Shown: positions 55,422 through 64,000 of the stretch, piece by piece | Position numbering within the stretch: the stretch's first letter is position 1 | How the letters are laid out: every line of letters starts with the position of its first letter | From: Chryseobacterium formosense | Lineage (GTDB): Bacteria > Bacteroidota > Bacteroidia > Flavobacteriales > Weeksellaceae | DNA: 64,000 bases | Reading direction: 5' to 3' | NCBI RefSeq assembly: GCF_900116415.1 | Contig: NZ_FPAP01000003.1 | Location: forward strand, 744,001 to 808,000 | Notes under the pieces: model-generated | Databases searched by the model: none | What the model saw: the letters and a program-made list of their open reading frames with translations, nothing else | What the model was told of the DNA's origin: nothing | Position numbers and translations under genes: made by a program

Positions 55422-56249
55422 TTATTTTTCAAGCAATAAGCTTACCCATTCTTCGCGTTGCAATTTCTTTTTGAGTTCTAAATTATTTTCTTTACAAACC
55501 TCAAGAATATCGTCAACATCAAAGAAACACAATCCTGAAAGCAATAATTTCCCGCCCTCATTTAAAACAGAGACATAAGTCGGAATATCTGAAATCAAGA
55601 TATTTCTATTGATATTGGCTAAAATAATATCATAATTTTCTTCACCTAAATTTTCAGCAGTTCCCAATTCAATATCCAGTTCTACTCCATTTCTTGCGGC
55701 ATTTTCTTTTGAATTTTCAACGGACCACTCATCAATGTCAATAGCTTTTGTGTCTCCGGCTCCGATTTGTTTTGCATAAATTGCCAAAACCGACGTTCCA
55801 CAACCCATATCCAACACTTTTTTACTGTTAAAATCAATATCCATCATTTGTTGGATCATTAAATGTGTTGTTGGGTGATGCCCTGTTCCGAAAGACATTT
55901 TTGGCTGAATGATAATTTCATGCATTCCCGGAACCGATTGATGGAATTCTGCTCTGATTAAGACTTTATCATCAATATTAATCGGTTCGAAATTTTTTTC
56001 CCATTCTTCATTCCAGTTGATGTTCGGCATTTCCTGAAAAGTATATTCAATTTTTACTTCTTGATTCTGGAAAAGCGGTAAATTTTTCAGTTCTTCTTCA
56101 TTAAATAAATCTTTCTGAATATATCCTAAAATACCTTCCAGCTCTTCCGTGAAACTATCGAAACCTATCTCGATAAGTTCTGCCATTAATATTTCGTTCC
56201 AGGGCTGAAGCGGAGAAATTCTGAAATCGAATTCTAAATAATTTTGCAT
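55422..56249 (-). CDS. prmA: Ribosomal protein L11 methyltransferase
   Basis: The chosen start is ATG at 56249 (MQNYLEFDFRISPLQPW), since a -7 element TATTTTTG (minus, 56265-56272) overlaps the longer frame. The 275-residue protein has the methyltransferase motif VLDMGCGTSVLAIYA and the block GTGHHPTTHLMI, with ANINRNIL further on. It methylates lysines and the N-terminus of ribosomal protein L11 in the cytoplasm. Confidence 0.93.
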   Translation of the reverse strand: MQNYLEFDFRISPLQPWNEILMAELIEIGFDSFTEELEGILGYIQKDLFNEEELKNLPLFQNQEVKIEYTFQEMPNINWNEEWEKNFEPINIDDKVLIRAEFHQSVPGMHEIIIQPKMSFGTGHHPTTHLMIQQMMDIDFNSKKVLDMGCGTSVLAIYAKQIGAGDTKAIDIDEWSVENSKENAARNGVELDIELGTAENLGEENYDIILANINRNILISDIPTYVSVLNEGGKLLLSGLCFFDVDDILEVCKENNLELKKKLQREEWVSLLLEK

Positions 56250-56408
56250 GCGAGTAATTTGTTGCAAAAATAAAACTACTTTTTTGATTTATGGTTTTAA
56301 ACACAAAGAACACAAAGTTTTTTTTAATTTACTTTACGTTTTTAAGTTCGCAAAGGAAGAACTACGTTCGTAAATCTTCAGTTCATACTCAGTAAAGAAC
56401 ACTAAGCA

Positions 56409-56628
56409 TGTCATTCTGACGAAGGAAGAATCTGTTTTGTTTTATTTAGAAAGATTGTAAGTCACCTCCAATATTGAGATGAAAGACAAAAATCCTATCC
56501 CCGATTGCAATGAAAATCCTTTTTTGAAAAAAAGATTGTAATGGAAAGCGGGAAATAGATCCTAAAAAATAATGAATGATTATTTATAAAATGTAGATTC
56601 TTCACTTCGCTCCGCTTCGTTCTGAATG
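56409..56628. repeat. Inverted pair of REP-like GTCATTCTGA elements
   Basis: GTCATTCTGACGAAGGAAG (56409-56427) reads toward the right. Its counterpart, GTCATTCAGAACGAAGCGG on the minus strand (about 56595-56629), reads toward the left; the core GAAGAATC also appears in both. I recall this sequence type as common between genes in flavobacteria. Together they form a long interrupted inverted repeat. Confidence 0.7.
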
Positions 56629-56646
56629 ACAAAATAGTATACATAA

Positions 56647-56670
56647 AAAAGCGAACCGAAGTCCGCTTTT
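56647..56670 (-). terminator. Terminator of SDR gene, TTCG tetraloop
   Basis: On the minus strand, AAAAGCGGAC and GTTCGCTTTT pair with one wobble around TTCG and run into further T residues. Confidence 0.85.
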
Positions 56671-56691
56671 ATTGATTATATTTTAAACCAA

Positions 56692-57405
56692 TTAAGGATT
56701 TGTAGAAAATATAGAACCATTCGCAATTAAAGCTCTTCTGTTCATTTTCAGAATATCTCTTACCCATTCTGCAAAATCTTCCGGCTGAAGAACTTTATCT
56801 GGATTTCCGTCTGTCAAACCACCCTGAATAGACATATCTGAAGCAATTGTACTCGGCGTCAAAGTGATTACACGAATATTCTGTTTTCTCCATTCTGCCA
56901 TCATTGATTGAGATAATGAAACAACTGCTGCTTTTGAAGCCGCATAAGCCGACATATTCGGACCACCTTTTAGACCAGCTGTAGAAGCTACATTAACGAT
57001 ATCACCCTCACCTTTTTCTTTTAAAAACGGATACACCGCTTTTGCTGCATAATATACCCCAAAAAGATTGGTTTTGATGACCTGTTCCCAGGTTTCGGAA
57101 GACATTTCTTCGATCGATCCGAAGTCTCCGATTCCTGCATTGTTGATTAAAATATCTACACCGCCGAGCTGTTTTACCAATGATTCGATTCCTGCTTTTA
57201 CCTGAATTTCGTTATCGACAGAAAAAACTGCATATCCTGCATTTACTCCTGTTCTTTGAATTTCATCAACGGTCATTTTTAAATTCTCTTCATTTCTTCC
57301 TGTGATTCCTACATTTACACCTTCATTAGCCAAAATCAAAGCTACAGCTTTTCCAAGGCCTCTACCGCCACCTGTAATGATCGCATTTTTTCCTTTTAGG
57401 TTCAT
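56692..57405 (-). CDS. SDR family oxidoreductase (3-ketoacyl-ACP reductase-like)
   Basis: The start is ATG at 57405 (MNLKGKNAIITGG); the longer frame starts inside the promoter, whose -7 element TAAATTTG is on the minus strand at 57423-57430. The 237-residue protein has the cofactor loop GGGRGLG, the NNAG tetrad (LINNAG) and the YxxxK site as YAASK, with the active serine in VASTAG. It matches the FabG-like group, but a fatty-acid role is not shown by its neighbours. Confidence 0.92.
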   Translation of the reverse strand: MNLKGKNAIITGGGRGLGKAVALILANEGVNVGITGRNEENLKMTVDEIQRTGVNAGYAVFSVDNEIQVKAGIESLVKQLGGVDILINNAGIGDFGSIEEMSSETWEQVIKTNLFGVYYAAKAVYPFLKEKGEGDIVNVASTAGLKGGPNMSAYAASKAAVVSLSQSMMAEWRKQNIRVITLTPSTIASDMSIQGGLTDGNPDKVLQPEDFAEWVRDILKMNRRALIANGSIFSTNP

Positions 57406-57526
57406 TTTAAAATATTTTAGTGCAAATTTACGAAAGATCATTTTTAAAACTTTTCAAACTCTCTTTATTTAATAGATTTTTATCATTTGAAATTTCAATT
57501 GAATAATTTATGACGTTATAAAAAGT

Positions 57527-57553
57527 GAAACCGACTCATTAAAAGCCGGTTTC
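57527..57553 (-). terminator. Terminator of phosphoesterase operon
   Basis: On the minus strand, GAAACCGGCT pairs with AGTCGGTTTC (one wobble), followed by ACTTTTTA. It lies just past the stop at 57583. Confidence 0.8.
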
Positions 57554-57582
57554 TGAAAGTAATATATAAAAAGTAAATTATT

Positions 57583-59166
57583 TTAAGGGATAATGATCTG
57601 ATCCTGCACTTCGAAATTTTCAGAAGCTGTAAATTCGTTTCCATACATATCCTGTGCTTTTACCTCAACTTTATGTTTGCCTAAAGATAGTTTATTGCCA
57701 AAACCTCCGCTCCAGATGTGTTTTGACTGTTCAGGATTTGAAGGTCTTCTTCCCGGGAAAAGTTTATCGGTAGCATCCCATTTGAAAACGGAATTTGCAA
57801 AATTCGGATCTATGGTTTCAATGTATTCCATTTCCTCCCATTTTCCGCCGTCGATTCTGTATTGTACTTTGTCTTTTTTACTTCCCATAAAGAAATTAGC
57901 CAAAATTTTTGCCGAAGTTTTAGACGGATAAGGAATTACTTTTGGCACATACAACTGAATCTGATGATCTTCAGGCTTTCCTGCCGTTTTATATTTTACC
58001 TTATACTGATTATCATTAAAGCTGATAAAAGAATATCCTTTTGCCGTACCGTCTCTCATGGTAGATGTCGGCAAGCCGATTTCGTCTGATGTTCCAGACC
58101 ACCAATCACCACAAGTTGTCCCTACGTTGTACTCGTGAAGATCTTTTGAGCCGTTCCATCCCTGAGCTTTTCCGTAGAAAATCTGCTGCTGAATGTGGGT
58201 GTGTGCAGAAAGCAATAAAGCATTTTTGAATGGCGTTAATGCATCAAATAATTTCTGACGATCTGCATTTCTGAAATTATCTTCGTTCATATGATCCAAA
58301 GGAATATGGAAAGAAACGACAATCAGTTTATTTTTGTCAACAAGTTTTAAATCGTTTTCTATAAACTGCATCTGATCTTCTCTAAAACCACCCCAATATC
58401 CTTTACCATCTCTCGGATCCGGATACAGAATATCATCAAGCACAATAAAATGTACATTACCATAGTTGAAAGAATAGTTTGCCGGACCAAAATTGGCTTC
58501 AAAAGTTTCGTCTGAAAGCATATCTTCTTTAGCATCATAGTTCATGTCATGGTTTCCCATCACATTATACCAAGGAAGACCAATTTCTTTCATGACATCT
58601 GCATAAGGCTTCTGTAAACTTAGATCATCACCCACCAAATCTCCTAAACTAATCCCGAACACGGCATTTTTCTTGGTAGATTTCACTTCGTTTACGATCG
58701 CTCTTTTGAAATAGTCCAACTGCTTTTCTGTATAAGGTTGTGGATCTCCAAAAACCAGAATATCAAAATTTTTGCTTTCGTTCTGTTTATGTAAAGCGAA
58801 GTTTAATTCCTTCGGAAGCGCTCCTGTAGGTGTGGATCCTTTATATTTAAAATCTGCGGGAGAACCATTTGGCTTATACTGATAATAATATTGCGGTAAA
58901 TTATTCTGATTTAATGCAACCATATAACCAGATGGTTTGATCACAAAAATCGTTTGTCCATCGGAAATCGGTAAGCTGTATTTTCCGCTTTTGTCTGTTA
59001 TAACTACTTGTGCACCATTCGAAACAGCGACTCCTTCAATTCCCTTTTCGCGGTTTTCTTTTTTCTGATTTTTATTTAAATCTTCAAAAACATATCCTGA
59101 AACCGATGTTTGCGAAAAGGCCATCGCAGAAATAAGTAATGAAGGTATGATGAATTTATATTTCAT
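57583..59166 (-). CDS. Secreted calcineurin-like phosphoesterase
   Basis: The 527-residue protein has a signal peptide (ends AMAFSQ), a short N-terminal beta domain (SGYVFEDLNKNQKKENRE), then the metallophosphoesterase core: FGDPQ, GISLGDLVGD, NVMGNHDMNYD, VSFHIPLDH, and SAHTHIQQQ. A C-terminal beta domain follows, as in this subfamily. The metal-binding D, H and N residues are all present. It would cleave phosphoesters in the periplasm or at the surface. It is the last gene of a three-gene operon with SusD and SusC. Confidence 0.9.
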   Translation of the reverse strand: MKYKFIIPSLLISAMAFSQTSVSGYVFEDLNKNQKKENREKGIEGVAVSNGAQVVITDKSGKYSLPISDGQTIFVIKPSGYMVALNQNNLPQYYYQYKPNGSPADFKYKGSTPTGALPKELNFALHKQNESKNFDILVFGDPQPYTEKQLDYFKRAIVNEVKSTKKNAVFGISLGDLVGDDLSLQKPYADVMKEIGLPWYNVMGNHDMNYDAKEDMLSDETFEANFGPANYSFNYGNVHFIVLDDILYPDPRDGKGYWGGFREDQMQFIENDLKLVDKNKLIVVSFHIPLDHMNEDNFRNADRQKLFDALTPFKNALLLSAHTHIQQQIFYGKAQGWNGSKDLHEYNVGTTCGDWWSGTSDEIGLPTSTMRDGTAKGYSFISFNDNQYKVKYKTAGKPEDHQIQLYVPKVIPYPSKTSAKILANFFMGSKKDKVQYRIDGGKWEEMEYIETIDPNFANSVFKWDATDKLFPGRRPSNPEQSKHIWSGGFGNKLSLGKHKVEVKAQDMYGNEFTASENFEVQDQIIIP

Positions 59167-59193
59167 TGTAATTATATTTTTTTAGATTAAAAA

Positions 59194-60645
59194 TTATTGG
59201 TTCCACCACATTTTTGTGTTGATATTATCACCGCCCATGTTTTGAGATGCTGTAACATAGTTTTCATAGTTCTGAACTTTTGTAACTGTTGGATATGGCA
59301 TTCTCTGAGGCATCTTTCCATCATTCATGAGTCCTCCGTTATTGGGTAAAACAGGAAAACCTGTTCTTCTCTGCTCATACCACTGCTGATGATCTACGAA
59401 AAATAATCCCACATATTTCTGAAGCATAATTCTTTCTAAAGTTCCGTTATAAGCAACTTTTGGATTAGCAAAATAGTTTGCAGGCATTGTTGCTCCCCAT
59501 TGTTCAAGGGTTGCTTTTACTCCGTTTTCGTAGAAAGTCTGAGCATTTCCAGGAATAATTCCTTTAAACGCCAACTCAGAAAGGATAAACTGAAGTTCTG
59601 CATTAGGCATAATCAATATTTTCAGCGGTGCTTTTGCTAAATTCTGATTCAGATTGGAAGGCTGATAATCAAATGTAGTTCCTAAAGCATAGCCAGACGG
59701 AGCTCCTTTGTAACCGATATTCGGATTTGGGGGTGTTACACTTTTTGCCTGAGAAAAAAACATACTTAATCTTGGATCGTTGTTATCAACTAAAGTCTGG
59801 GTAAAAAACGCTCCTGAAGCTCTGTAAGCCGTAAAATCTTGTGGTCTTGCAATTGGCGGCATTAATGGAGCGACTCCGGAAATATCCAATACTACTCCAT
59901 CAGCATTATTTTGGAAGATAGGATATGTTGTCGGGTTATTAACAATGTCGGTAATTCTCTGATGTACATTTACTTCTCCGTTTCTTTTTAAAATCCTTGT
60001 CAAAAGTCTTAATGAAAGAGAATTGCAGAATTTTTTCCACTTTACAATATTTGCAGCATTGGAGTTTGCCTGAAAGAATAAGTCGCCTTCACTTAAAGCC
60101 TTTGTCGTATCAAATAATGTATTAGCTTCTTTAAGATCATCCAACAAGAACAGATAAATATCTTTTTGCCTATCATACTTCGGCCTCATGATATTTTCTT
60201 CAAGTCTCAAAGCTTCGGTCATCGGAACATCACCGAATGCATCGGTAAGATTTGCCATAATCCACGCATTAAGAACTTTAGATATTGCCAGATAATTGGC
60301 ATTATTCTCTTTTTTTGCAGCTTCATTAAGTTCTTTTACCTGCTTAAGCCATTTGTAGCTTGTATTCCAGTATCCGTTTCCGGTACTTTCTGTGAGATAA
60401 TAGCGGCTTACCGTATTTCCTTCATTTGGAAAAGCTAAAGCAACCTGCATGATATCAAATGTAAAATCGTCAGCTCTGTTGTATCCGTAAGAACCCATTT
60501 CATACTGAATCGGAACTAAAAAACTTCCTACAGAAGGCTGTTTTATTTTGCTTGTATCTGTATTGATCTCTTCAAAGCTTCTTTCGCAAGAATTTATACT
60601 AAAAACTGAAAGAGCAATTGCGGTAGATAAAAATATTTTTTTCAT
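59194..60645 (-). CDS. SusD/RagB-like nutrient-binding lipoprotein
   Basis: The 483-residue protein has a lipobox with cysteine 20 (INSCERSFEEIN). The phrase EEINTDTSKI, a YGYNRADDFTF block and the TPR-like middle fit the SusD-like group 2 family. It sits on the cell surface and caps the SusC channel. It is 10 bases downstream of the SusC gene. Confidence 0.9.
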   Translation of the reverse strand: MKKIFLSTAIALSVFSINSCERSFEEINTDTSKIKQPSVGSFLVPIQYEMGSYGYNRADDFTFDIMQVALAFPNEGNTVSRYYLTESTGNGYWNTSYKWLKQVKELNEAAKKENNANYLAISKVLNAWIMANLTDAFGDVPMTEALRLEENIMRPKYDRQKDIYLFLLDDLKEANTLFDTTKALSEGDLFFQANSNAANIVKWKKFCNSLSLRLLTRILKRNGEVNVHQRITDIVNNPTTYPIFQNNADGVVLDISGVAPLMPPIARPQDFTAYRASGAFFTQTLVDNNDPRLSMFFSQAKSVTPPNPNIGYKGAPSGYALGTTFDYQPSNLNQNLAKAPLKILIMPNAELQFILSELAFKGIIPGNAQTFYENGVKATLEQWGATMPANYFANPKVAYNGTLERIMLQKYVGLFFVDHQQWYEQRRTGFPVLPNNGGLMNDGKMPQRMPYPTVTKVQNYENYVTASQNMGGDNINTKMWWNQ

Positions 60646-60655
60646 AAGGTTGATC

Positions 60656-63634
60656 TTAGAATTTTAAATTAACTTGAAAACCGACAGTTCTTGCCGATGG
60701 AAGCTGACCTATTTCAGCACCTGGAGTAATTGTAGAGTCATTAAGAGCAGCAACTTCCGGATCAAACATTGGAAACTTCGTCCACATCCAAAGGTTTTTA
60801 CCAAAAACAGCTAAAGTAAGTTCTGTAAGCTTTAGAGGAGCGATTACATCTTTTGAAAATGAGTAAGCGATTCTTGCGTCTCTCAGTTTAATGAATGAAG
60901 TATCAAAAGTATTGGTCTCAATATTAGCTCTTCTGTAGTAATCACCGTAATATGCTGCTAAACCAACTGCTTTTGTATTAGAGCTGTAAGTTCCGTCAGG
61001 ATTTAAAACAACCCCTTGTCCTACAATTGTTCCACTTTGATTATCTCTTCCCATCAAAGTATTCTCAAGTTTACCTTGCTCGGACATTTTGTGATGGGTT
61101 TGAGAGTAAGCCATTCCACCATACTGACCATCAAATGAGAAACTGATCTGCCAGTTTTTGATTTTGAAATCATTTTGAAAACCAGCTCTCCATTTCGGAA
61201 ATGCATTGCCAACTTTTTCCACACGATCCGGTCTTGCAGGAAGTCCGGTTGCCTGATCATAAACTACCTGTCCCGCTTCATTTCTTAACAGTTTGAAACC
61301 ATATAAATCTCCTAAAGATCCTCCTACAACTGCATTATAATATAAAACACCTGCAACGGTAGAAATAGTGTACGAGTTTTCTCCTGCGAACTCATCAGGT
61401 AAAGTGAGGATTTCGTTTCTGTTTAAAGTCCAGTTGGTCGAGATATTCCAGCTAAAATCTTTTGTTTTGAAAGGCATTGCACTTAAGCTCATTTCTACCC
61501 CTCTGTTTCTCACTTTTCCTGCATTGATGATTCTGTTTGAATAACCTGATTCTAATAATGTAGGAATTGTGATGATCTGATTGTCTGTATCATTTTGATA
61601 AAGCGTTACATTATAGCTTAATCTGTTTTTGAGCACAGAAAAATCCATACCGGCTTCAATGTTGGTGTTGTCTTCAGGTTTCAAAAGCGGATTAGGATAT
61701 GTTCCCGGAGTTAAAACAGAACCTATGAAATCACTCGGTGTATAATATTTATCTAACTGATACGGAAGTCCTGCAACCCCAACTTTTGCCCATGAAGCTC
61801 TTAATTTCCAATAATTAAAGTTTGGAGTTGATAATTTAAAAATATCTGAAAGAATAAAGCTACTGCTCACAGAAGGATAAAAGAACGATCTGTATTGCAC
61901 TGGAAGTGTGCTGCTCCAATCATTCCTTCCTGTAACATCTAAGAATACTAAATTATCATAGTTTGCACTTACCAAACCGTAGACAGAGTTGGTCTGTTGA
62001 TCATTTGGTCTCGGAACTTTTGTAATTAAAGAAATAGCATTATTCAGACTGTAATCTCCGACAACTTTAAGACCTTCAGCACGGTAATCTGTCATTACAT
62101 ATTCGTTGTAACGAACACTCGCCCCTGCATTTGCGTTTACATTAAACTTGCCATAATCTTTTTTGAAGGTAAATAGCAAATCATTATTAAATTCATTATT
62201 CTTAATATATTGCTCTCTATAAAAACCTTTAAGGTAATTCGCTGAACTATAAGGTCGTTGTGTTGTTCTTTCTTCATCCAACATTTCAATTCCTGATCTT
62301 AACATCAAACTGAAATTTTTGTTAAAATCATAAGTTCCGGAAATATTTCCTGTGATCATTTTCTTTTCAACACCATTGAGCATCTGATAAGCAATCAGAT
62401 AAGGATTGTCTATGAAACTACTGAACGGGTGAATCTGATCTACCTGCTCTTGTCCCGGTTTCCAGATCGGTTTATACCAAGCCAAATCAACATTCGGATT
62501 CTGGAAAATCATGAAATAAGAAATCGACTGATTGTTGTATCCTGTTGCAGGGAGGTTATCGCTTTTGGTATTTGCGTAATTGAATTTTGTTGAAACCCTG
62601 AATTTATCTGTTACCTTATGATCCAATGAGAATGCCATATTAAAACGATCAAAACCTGTGTTTGGCATCATCCATTTGTTATCCAGGTACGAAAGTGATG
62701 CCCTGAAACTTGTTCTGTCTGTGCTTCCTTCTACAGAAACATTGTTTGAAGATGTAACTCCTGTTTCCCAAAAACCTTTTATATTATCTTTATATGGTCT
62801 CCACAATTGTCTTTCCGCACTTTGTCCCAATAAATTAGGGTCGTACTGAAAATAGTATTGTCCATCGAATTTGGGTCCGAAAGCACTACTTGTTCCACCC
62901 GTACTTACTCCATCCGCAGATAACCCGTAAGAATAGAAAAATTGCCCTGCCGTGTTTTTCACTAAAGTTCCCTGACCGTACTCATATTGATAATCCGGCC
63001 ATTTTAAAACAGAATCAAAACTCAAAGAAGAATTGAATGAAACTTTAAGTCTCCCATTTTTACTTTTTCCTGATTTTGTCGTTACCATTAAAGCTCCGTT
63101 CGCCGCTCTTGAACCATATAATGCGGCAGCTGAAGCTCCTTTTAGAACGGTAACCGATTCAATATCATCAGGATTGATGCTGTTCAGACCATTTCCCAAA
63201 TCAATTGGTAAATCTCCTCCTGTTCCTGCTCCATAAGCTGCTGTTCCTGTTCCTGTTGTCGAATTGCTCAACGGTACACCATCTACAACGATCAAAGCAT
63301 AGTTACCATCAAGATTAAAAGATTTTTCTCCTCTCAACGTAATTCTTGAAGAACTTAAGGGTCCTGCTCCTGCTGTCTGAATCTTCAAACCGGCTACACG
63401 ACCTTCCAGACCTTGTGCCCAGTTGTTGTTCTGAATATTTTCAAAAATTTCAGAATCTACTTTTTCAGCAACATAGCCTAAGGATTTATCCTGTCTTTTA
63501 ATCCCTAAAGCAGTTACCACAACTTCATCGATCGTTTTTACCGAATCTTTTTTTACCTGCTGTTGAGCCGCCATCTGGACGCTGACTAATCCGAGAACGG
63601 ATAATAGAAGCAGTTTTTGAGTCTCTTTACGCAT
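60656..63634 (-). CDS. SusC/RagA-like TonB-linked outer-membrane protein
   Basis: The 992-residue protein has a signal peptide (MRKETQKLLLLSVLGLVS), a plug start TIDEVVVTALGIKR, the VLKGASAAALYGSRAANG motif of SusC proteins, and a barrel ending in FQVNLKF. It lacks the usual N-terminal carboxypeptidase-regulatory-like domain before the plug. It takes up nutrients across the outer membrane with TonB energy. It leads the operon. Confidence 0.93.
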   Translation of the reverse strand: MRKETQKLLLLSVLGLVSVQMAAQQQVKKDSVKTIDEVVVTALGIKRQDKSLGYVAEKVDSEIFENIQNNNWAQGLEGRVAGLKIQTAGAGPLSSSRITLRGEKSFNLDGNYALIVVDGVPLSNSTTGTGTAAYGAGTGGDLPIDLGNGLNSINPDDIESVTVLKGASAAALYGSRAANGALMVTTKSGKSKNGRLKVSFNSSLSFDSVLKWPDYQYEYGQGTLVKNTAGQFFYSYGLSADGVSTGGTSSAFGPKFDGQYYFQYDPNLLGQSAERQLWRPYKDNIKGFWETGVTSSNNVSVEGSTDRTSFRASLSYLDNKWMMPNTGFDRFNMAFSLDHKVTDKFRVSTKFNYANTKSDNLPATGYNNQSISYFMIFQNPNVDLAWYKPIWKPGQEQVDQIHPFSSFIDNPYLIAYQMLNGVEKKMITGNISGTYDFNKNFSLMLRSGIEMLDEERTTQRPYSSANYLKGFYREQYIKNNEFNNDLLFTFKKDYGKFNVNANAGASVRYNEYVMTDYRAEGLKVVGDYSLNNAISLITKVPRPNDQQTNSVYGLVSANYDNLVFLDVTGRNDWSSTLPVQYRSFFYPSVSSSFILSDIFKLSTPNFNYWKLRASWAKVGVAGLPYQLDKYYTPSDFIGSVLTPGTYPNPLLKPEDNTNIEAGMDFSVLKNRLSYNVTLYQNDTDNQIITIPTLLESGYSNRIINAGKVRNRGVEMSLSAMPFKTKDFSWNISTNWTLNRNEILTLPDEFAGENSYTISTVAGVLYYNAVVGGSLGDLYGFKLLRNEAGQVVYDQATGLPARPDRVEKVGNAFPKWRAGFQNDFKIKNWQISFSFDGQYGGMAYSQTHHKMSEQGKLENTLMGRDNQSGTIVGQGVVLNPDGTYSSNTKAVGLAAYYGDYYRRANIETNTFDTSFIKLRDARIAYSFSKDVIAPLKLTELTLAVFGKNLWMWTKFPMFDPEVAALNDSTITPGAEIGQLPSARTVGFQVNLKF

Positions 63635-63901
63635 ACAATTTTTTGTTTGCGCAAAATTAGACTGCTATGACGAGCATAGCTTTAATACGATTTTAACATA
63701 TTTTAAAGAATTTTTAAACCACATATTAATTTATGATTAACAGAAATACATAAACTTTTAGCCTACAGGGTTTTAAAAGAATGAATCATTTTTAATATAA
63801 AAAATGACTTATTTTACCATACCTTTATTGTCTTTTCTTGAGAAAATAAATAACACTACACTTGTAGCATAAAGCATTTTGTTAATTATTCTTATTTAAA
63901 C
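63635..63901. other. Upstream region of the SusC operon
   Basis: AT-rich, no gene. It must hold the SusC promoter, but I could not place a clear TAnnTTTG element on the minus strand. Confidence 0.4.
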
Positions 63902-63935
63902 AAAAAAATCTGCTTCAAAAGAAACAGATTTTTTA
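63902..63935 (-). terminator. Terminator of the partial right-edge gene
   Basis: AATCTGCTTC and GAAACAGATT pair with one mismatch around AAAA. Runs of A and T flank it in both directions. It lies just past the stop of the partial gene at 63954. Confidence 0.7.
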
Positions 63936-63953
63936 ATATATTTTTCGGGAAAA

Positions 63954-64000
63954 TTATTTTCCTTTCAGCTGATCAGGAATATTGGTCGTAATAAAACCGA
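63954..64000 (-). CDS. Probable glycerophosphodiester phosphodiesterase, C-terminal end
   Basis: Only the last 14 complete codons are in the window. They read GFITTNIPDQLKGK and then TAA. The GFITTNIPDQL ending is typical of the GDPD family (DGI-TT-xPD-x-L at the last strand). The gene lies upstream of the SusC gene on the same strand, with a terminator between them. The short sequence makes the call modest. Confidence 0.5.
   Translation of the reverse strand, partial: GFITTNIPDQLKGK

Larger units (their letters stand above)
56250..56691. other. Intergenic region with REP-like repeats
   Basis: No gene seen. It holds the prmA promoter, an inverted pair of REP-like sequences (56409-56628) and a terminator for the SDR gene. 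Confidence 0.6.

Overview
The window looks like a chromosome segment of a low-GC flavobacterium, most likely Chryseobacterium or a close Weeksellaceae relative. The evidence is the AT-rich sequence, promoters of the Bacteroidota type (TTTG, then TAnnTTTG about 18-20 bases later), a SusC/SusD pair, GLPGLI and GSCFA proteins, DUF6438 proteins and GEVED-repeat surface proteins. This assignment rests on gene content and recalled families; no database search was possible.

Layout. 1-3743: the right part of a peptide-maturation and export cluster (radical SAM/SPASM maturase cut by the window edge, helical protein, C39-peptidase ABC transporter). 3744-7343: accessory region with a lysine-rich membrane protein, small helix-turn-helix proteins and small BamE-like proteins. 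7414-8169: an SDR oxidoreductase. 8251-27136: a surface-protein region, almost all on the minus strand. It holds a 2568-residue protein with nine GEVED units, a 961-residue DUF11-type protein, a small partner gene beside each, two broken genes, and a second copy of the lysine-rich membrane protein with its upstream region. A TPR/AraC regulator (20822-22465) and a small unknown gene (23288-23551) run the other way. 27795-51096: mostly housekeeping genes (hpt, adk, obgE, two DEAD-box helicases, tatD, polyprenyl synthase, pit with its DUF47 partner, aspA) mixed with DUF6438, GLPGLI and GSCFA genes and a small glycan cluster (FkbM methyltransferase, flippase, two glycosyltransferases). 51176-52198: an amidase lipoprotein. 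52258-54114: an unusual tRNA locus, with duplicated tRNA-Pro and tRNA-Arg genes, two tRNA-Arg pseudogenes, and two 357-bp tandem units that each join a GIY-YIG nuclease gene to a copied tRNA 3' end. 54121-57405: an unknown helical protein, an SH3-domain protein, prmA and an SDR. 57583-64000: an outer-membrane uptake operon (SusC, SusD, calcineurin-like phosphoesterase) preceded by the 3' end of a probable glycerophosphodiester phosphodiesterase gene.

How the genes work together. The left cluster would modify, cleave and export a small peptide whose precursor gene is not visible here. The two large surface proteins share a C-terminal module of about 90 residues, and each is followed by a small partner with a related motif, so this looks like a duplicated two-gene surface system. 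The right-end operon fits uptake and dephosphorylation of phosphoester compounds. The most unusual structure is the GIY-YIG/tRNA repeat, which reads as a minimal element that copies the tRNA end it sits beside. Second is the pair of lysine-rich RPPP-ending proteins, which share about 200 bp of upstream DNA although 15 kb apart and in opposite orientation.
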